DNA of 64,000 bases from positions 310,001 through 374,000 of the forward strand of contig NZ_JBBCAT010000001.1 of the NCBI RefSeq assembly GCF_037203705.1. The letters are read 5' to 3'. The translations under genes and the position numbers were made by a program. The notes below the pieces were generated by a model. That model had not been told where the DNA came from and did not search any database. It saw only the letters and a program-made list of their open reading frames with translations. The stretch's first letter is position 1; each line of letters starts with the position of its first letter. Of this stretch, positions 61,498 to 64,000 are shown piece after piece. This DNA is from Prosthecomicrobium sp. N25 (GTDB lineage Bacteria > Pseudomonadota > Alphaproteobacteria > Rhizobiales > Ancalomicrobiaceae).

Positions 61498-62820
61498 ATG
61501 CACGTCACGCTCGCCGACCCGCGCGAATCGCCCGCCCGCAGCCTCAAGCTCGCGACGCTGGTGAAGCTGCGCTGGCTGGCCCTCGGCGGCCAGGCCGCCG
61601 CCATCCTGATCGTGCGCTACCTGCTCGAGTTCCAGCTGCCGCTCGCCTGGTGCTCCGCGCTGATCGCCGTCTCGGCTGTCCTCAACATCCTGCTGCGCGT
61701 CCTCTTCGATCCGACGCACCGGCTCGACGGCCCCTATGCGACCGGGTTGCTCGCCTACGACATCGTCCAGCTCTCCGGCCTGCTCTTCTTCACCGGCGGC
61801 CTCGCCAACCCCTTCGCGCTCCTCCTGCTCGCCCCGGTCATGGTCTCGGCCGCGACGCTCCCGCCGCGCTCCACCATGCTGCTCGGCGCCCTGGTCGCCG
61901 CCATGGCGACCGGCCTCGCCCTGGTCCACTGGCCGCTGCCCTGGGCGGGCGATCCCGTGCCGGTCCTGCCACCCCTCTATGTGGCGGGCCTCTGGTTCGC
62001 GCTCGTCTCCACCGTGGTCTTCTCCGGCAGCTACGCCTTCCGGGTCGCCGAGGAGGCCCGCCAGCTCGCCGAGGCCCTGTCGGCCGCCGAGCTCGTGCTG
62101 CAGCGGGAGAAGCACCTGACCGCGCTCGACGGCCTCGCCGCCGCCGCCGCCCACGAGCTGGGCACGCCACTCGGCACCATCGCGGTGGTCACCCGGGAGC
62201 TCGAGCGCGAGATCCCGCAGGGCTCGCCGATCGCCGACGACATCGCCCTCCTGCGCAGCCAGTCGGAGCGCTGCCGGGAGATCCTGCAGAAGCTGACCTC
62301 GCTCGCCACCGGCATGGACGCCTATTACGAGCGCATGCCGCTCTCGAGCCTGCTCGAGGAGGTGGTCTCGCCGCTCCGCGAGTTCGGCGTCGAGATCGTC
62401 GTCCGCCGCGTCGCCCGGGCCGGCGAGGAGCCGGTCGGCCGCCGCGATCCAGGCATCCTGTACGGCCTCGGCAACATCGTCGAGAATGCCGTCGACTTCG
62501 CGAAGGGCCGCGTCGAGATCACCGCCGAATGGGACGCCCGGGAGGTGGTGGTGACCATCGCGGACGACGGGCCCGGCTTCGCCCCCGGGGTCATCGACCG
62601 CATCGGCGAGCCCTACGTGACCACGCGCGACCGCTCCGCGCCCCGCGACCCCGACGAGGTCGGCGGCGGCCTCGGCCTCGGCTACTTCATCGCCAAGACG
62701 CTCCTGAAGCGCTCCGGGGCGCGCGTCGTCTGCGCCAACCGCAAGCCCCCGGAGTCCGGCGCCGTGATCCGCATCACCTGGCCGCGCGCCGCCATGGAGG
62801 TCGGGGAGGACGCGCCCTGA
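61498..62820 (+). CDS. regB: Redox-sensing membrane histidine kinase RegB/PrrB/ActS
   Basis: Global redox sensor of alphaproteobacteria, 440 residues with six N-terminal membrane helices. The quinone-sensing motif GGLANPF is at residues 100-106. HELGTPLGTI gives phosphoacceptor H219. The redox-active Cys lies in QSERCREIL (C259). NIVENAVDF, DDGPGFAP and GGLGLGYFIA are the ATP-binding boxes. All known regulatory residues are intact. ATG 61498 begins just before the conserved region. regA follows after 148 bases. Confidence 0.94.
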   Translation: MHVTLADPRESPARSLKLATLVKLRWLALGGQAAAILIVRYLLEFQLPLAWCSALIAVSAVLNILLRVLFDPTHRLDGPYATGLLAYDIVQLSGLLFFTGGLANPFALLLLAPVMVSAATLPPRSTMLLGALVAAMATGLALVHWPLPWAGDPVPVLPPLYVAGLWFALVSTVVFSGSYAFRVAEEARQLAEALSAAELVLQREKHLTALDGLAAAAAHELGTPLGTIAVVTRELEREIPQGSPIADDIALLRSQSERCREILQKLTSLATGMDAYYERMPLSSLLEEVVSPLREFGVEIVVRRVARAGEEPVGRRDPGILYGLGNIVENAVDFAKGRVEITAEWDAREVVVTIADDGPGFAPGVIDRIGEPYVTTRDRSAPRDPDEVGGGLGLGYFIAKTLLKRSGARVVCANRKPPESGAVIRITWPRAAMEVGEDAP

Positions 62821-62968
62821 CCGATCCGCGGCGCGGGGCCCCGCGTAAGCCATGACTTCACCGAACCGAACCATGAATCTTGCGACGGCTGTTCCGGATC
62901 TTCGATTGGGCCTATAAGGGAAGCAAGCAAGCGACCCTGTCGCCAATAAAGCGAAGGTGAGGAATGCC

Positions 62969-63526
62969 ATGACCGAAGTGATGGCCGCGGGTGCCGCGGA
63001 AGCGGCGAAGACCCTGCTCATCGTCGACGACGACAAGCCCTTCCTGCAGCGCATTGCGCGCGCCATGGAATCCCGCGGATTCCTGGTCGAGACCGCGGAT
63101 TCGATCGCCGAGGGCATGGCCAAGGTCGACGCCCGGCCGCCCCAGTACGCCGTGGTGGACATGCGCCTCGGCGACGGCAACGGGCTCGACGTGATCGAGC
63201 TCCTGCGCACCCGCCGGCCCGACGCCCGCGCCGTGATCCTGACCGGCTACGGCAACATCGCCACCGCGGTGACGGCCGTGAAGCTCGGCGCCATCGACTA
63301 TCTGTCCAAGCCGTCCGACGCGGACGACATCCTGCGCGCCCTGACCCAGGAGCCGACCGACCGCGCGGCCCCGCCCGAGAACCCGATGTCGGCCGACCGG
63401 GTCCGCTGGGAGCACATCCAGCGCGTCTACGAGCTCTGCGAGCGCAACGTCTCCGAAACGGCACGCCGCCTCAACATGCATCGCCGGACGCTCCAGCGCA
63501 TCCTCGCCAAGCGCGCCCCGCGCTGA
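62969..63526 (+). CDS. regA: Response regulator RegA/PrrA/ActR
   Basis: Partner of RegB controlling photosynthesis, respiration, carbon or nitrogen genes in response to redox, 185 residues. The receiver has IVDDDKPF, phosphoacceptor D64 (VVDMRLGDGNG), Thr in ILTGYGN and Lys in YLSKPSD. The Fis-type HTH at the C-terminus (NVSETARRLNMHRRTLQRIL) is the near-invariant RegA motif. GAGGA five bases before ATG 62969 fixes the start; GTG 62957 is less likely. Confidence 0.95.
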   Translation: MTEVMAAGAAEAAKTLLIVDDDKPFLQRIARAMESRGFLVETADSIAEGMAKVDARPPQYAVVDMRLGDGNGLDVIELLRTRRPDARAVILTGYGNIATAVTAVKLGAIDYLSKPSDADDILRALTQEPTDRAAPPENPMSADRVRWEHIQRVYELCERNVSETARRLNMHRRTLQRILAKRAPR

Positions 63527-63534
63527 CCGCCCGC

Positions 63535-64000
63535 ATGGACGGCCCCGCGGACGACGCGCTTCCGCCGGTCGCCCCCGGCATGCTGCGCTTCTACGAGGCG
63601 CTGTCGGCCCTCTCGCCGCCGGAGAGCACGGCCTGGCCGCTGCCGGAACAGCGCCGCGGCTGGGAGGAGGTCTGCCGCGCCTTCCAGGCGCCCCGCCCGC
63701 CCGGGATTGCGGTCGAGGATCTGGTCGTCCCGGGCCCCGGCGGTGCCGTGCCGGTGCGGCTCTACCGGCCCGCGGCGGCCGGGCCGCTCCCCGGCGTCCT
63801 CTACGGCCACGGCGGCGGCTGGGTGCTCGGCAGCCTCGAAACCCATGACGACATGTGCGCCGAACTGGCCGACGCGGCCGGGGTCGTGGTCGCGGCCGTC
63901 GACTACAGGCTCGCACCCGAGAACCGCCACCCGGCCCAGCTCGACGACATGCTGGCCGTCCTCGCCTGGCTGCGGGCCGAGGGCGCGCGCCACGGCATCG
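63535..64000 (+). CDS. Alpha/beta hydrolase of the HSL family (3' truncated)
   Basis: The first 155 residues are visible before the window ends. VLYGHGGGWVLGSL is the oxyanion-hole HGGGW motif of hormone-sensitive-lipase-type esterases, and VDYRLAPENRHPAQLDD is the conserved strand-helix segment after it. The catalytic Ser, Asp and His lie beyond the edge. ATG 63535 starts eight bases after regA stops, so it is probably co-transcribed. Substrate unknown. Confidence 0.85.
   Translation, partial: MDGPADDALPPVAPGMLRFYEALSALSPPESTAWPLPEQRRGWEEVCRAFQAPRPPGIAVEDLVVPGPGGAVPVRLYRPAAAGPLPGVLYGHGGGWVLGSLETHDDMCAELADAAGVVVAAVDYRLAPENRHPAQLDDMLAVLAWLRAEGARHGI

Overview
This 64 kb window is very GC-rich and reads as the chromosome of an alphaproteobacterium, most likely a member of the Hyphomicrobiales (Rhizobiales). 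Supporting signs are a FixL/FixJ/FixK-type oxygen-control set next to ccoNOQP and hemN, a 5-aminolevulinate synthase (HemA of the Shemin pathway), a RegB/RegA redox pair, MmcB, and a hisB-DUF2628-hisH-hisA order. No tRNA, rRNA, CRISPR array, transposase or integrase was seen. Genes are cut at both ends: an ABC ATPase at base 1 and an alpha/beta hydrolase at base 64000.

Region 1 (1-3933, plus strand) is most of a BMP-type nucleoside ABC importer (ATPase, two permeases) ending in cytidine deaminase. Region 2 (about 3934-6482) is an AT-richer island. It holds a two-gene minus-strand module, a DUF262/DUF1524 protein (GmrSD-like) coupled to a small coiled-coil plus winged-helix protein, and is a candidate defence system. 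Region 3 (6483-20986, minus strand) is a purine-catabolism operon of twelve head-to-tail genes: uraH, xdhA, xdhB, xdhC, a complete second BMP-type importer, puuD, uraD, allC and guaD. It should take guanine and xanthine through urate and 5-hydroxyisourate to allantoin, and hydrolyse allantoate. No allantoinase was found. Two operator-like palindromes lie upstream of uraH.

Region 4 (21320-33433) holds mscL and the microaerobic control block: fixL, fixJ, a single-domain receiver, a FixK/FNR-type regulator, ybaK, a small lipoprotein, hemN, an AbrB-family membrane protein, ccoNOQP and a small cupin. FixK/FNR-type boxes (TTGAY-N4-ATCAA-like) occur upstream of fixK, hemN and ccoN, and again 17 kb away upstream of hemA (46557-46570). 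Together they suggest one regulon for low-oxygen respiration and haem supply. A candidate small RNA with CU-rich anti-Shine-Dalgarno stretches lies between fixK and ybaK.

Region 5 (33434-44267) has a broken histidine cluster (hisA, hisH, DUF2628, hisB, with no hisF next to hisA), an Uma2-family nuclease, an accessory aromatic block (VOC protein, DUF2783, FAD hydroxylase, MBL-fold protein) and the homogentisate pathway (maiA, a fumarylacetoacetase, hmgA) with a divergent MarR regulator. Copies of a palindromic intergenic repeat occur at 33483-33604 and 39574-39600.

Region 6 (44346-64000) is mixed: an EI24/CysZ-like membrane protein, hemA, a CheY-like regulator, a LysR regulator, an aminotransferase, a sugar-acid cluster (aldo/keto reductase, GntR, UxaA-like dehydratase), a soluble chemoreceptor, an exported small protein, an NhaD-like antiporter, a cupin, mmcB, a GNAT acetyltransferase, a PHB depolymerase, an ABC-2 exporter, regB/regA and the start of an HSL-type hydrolase.
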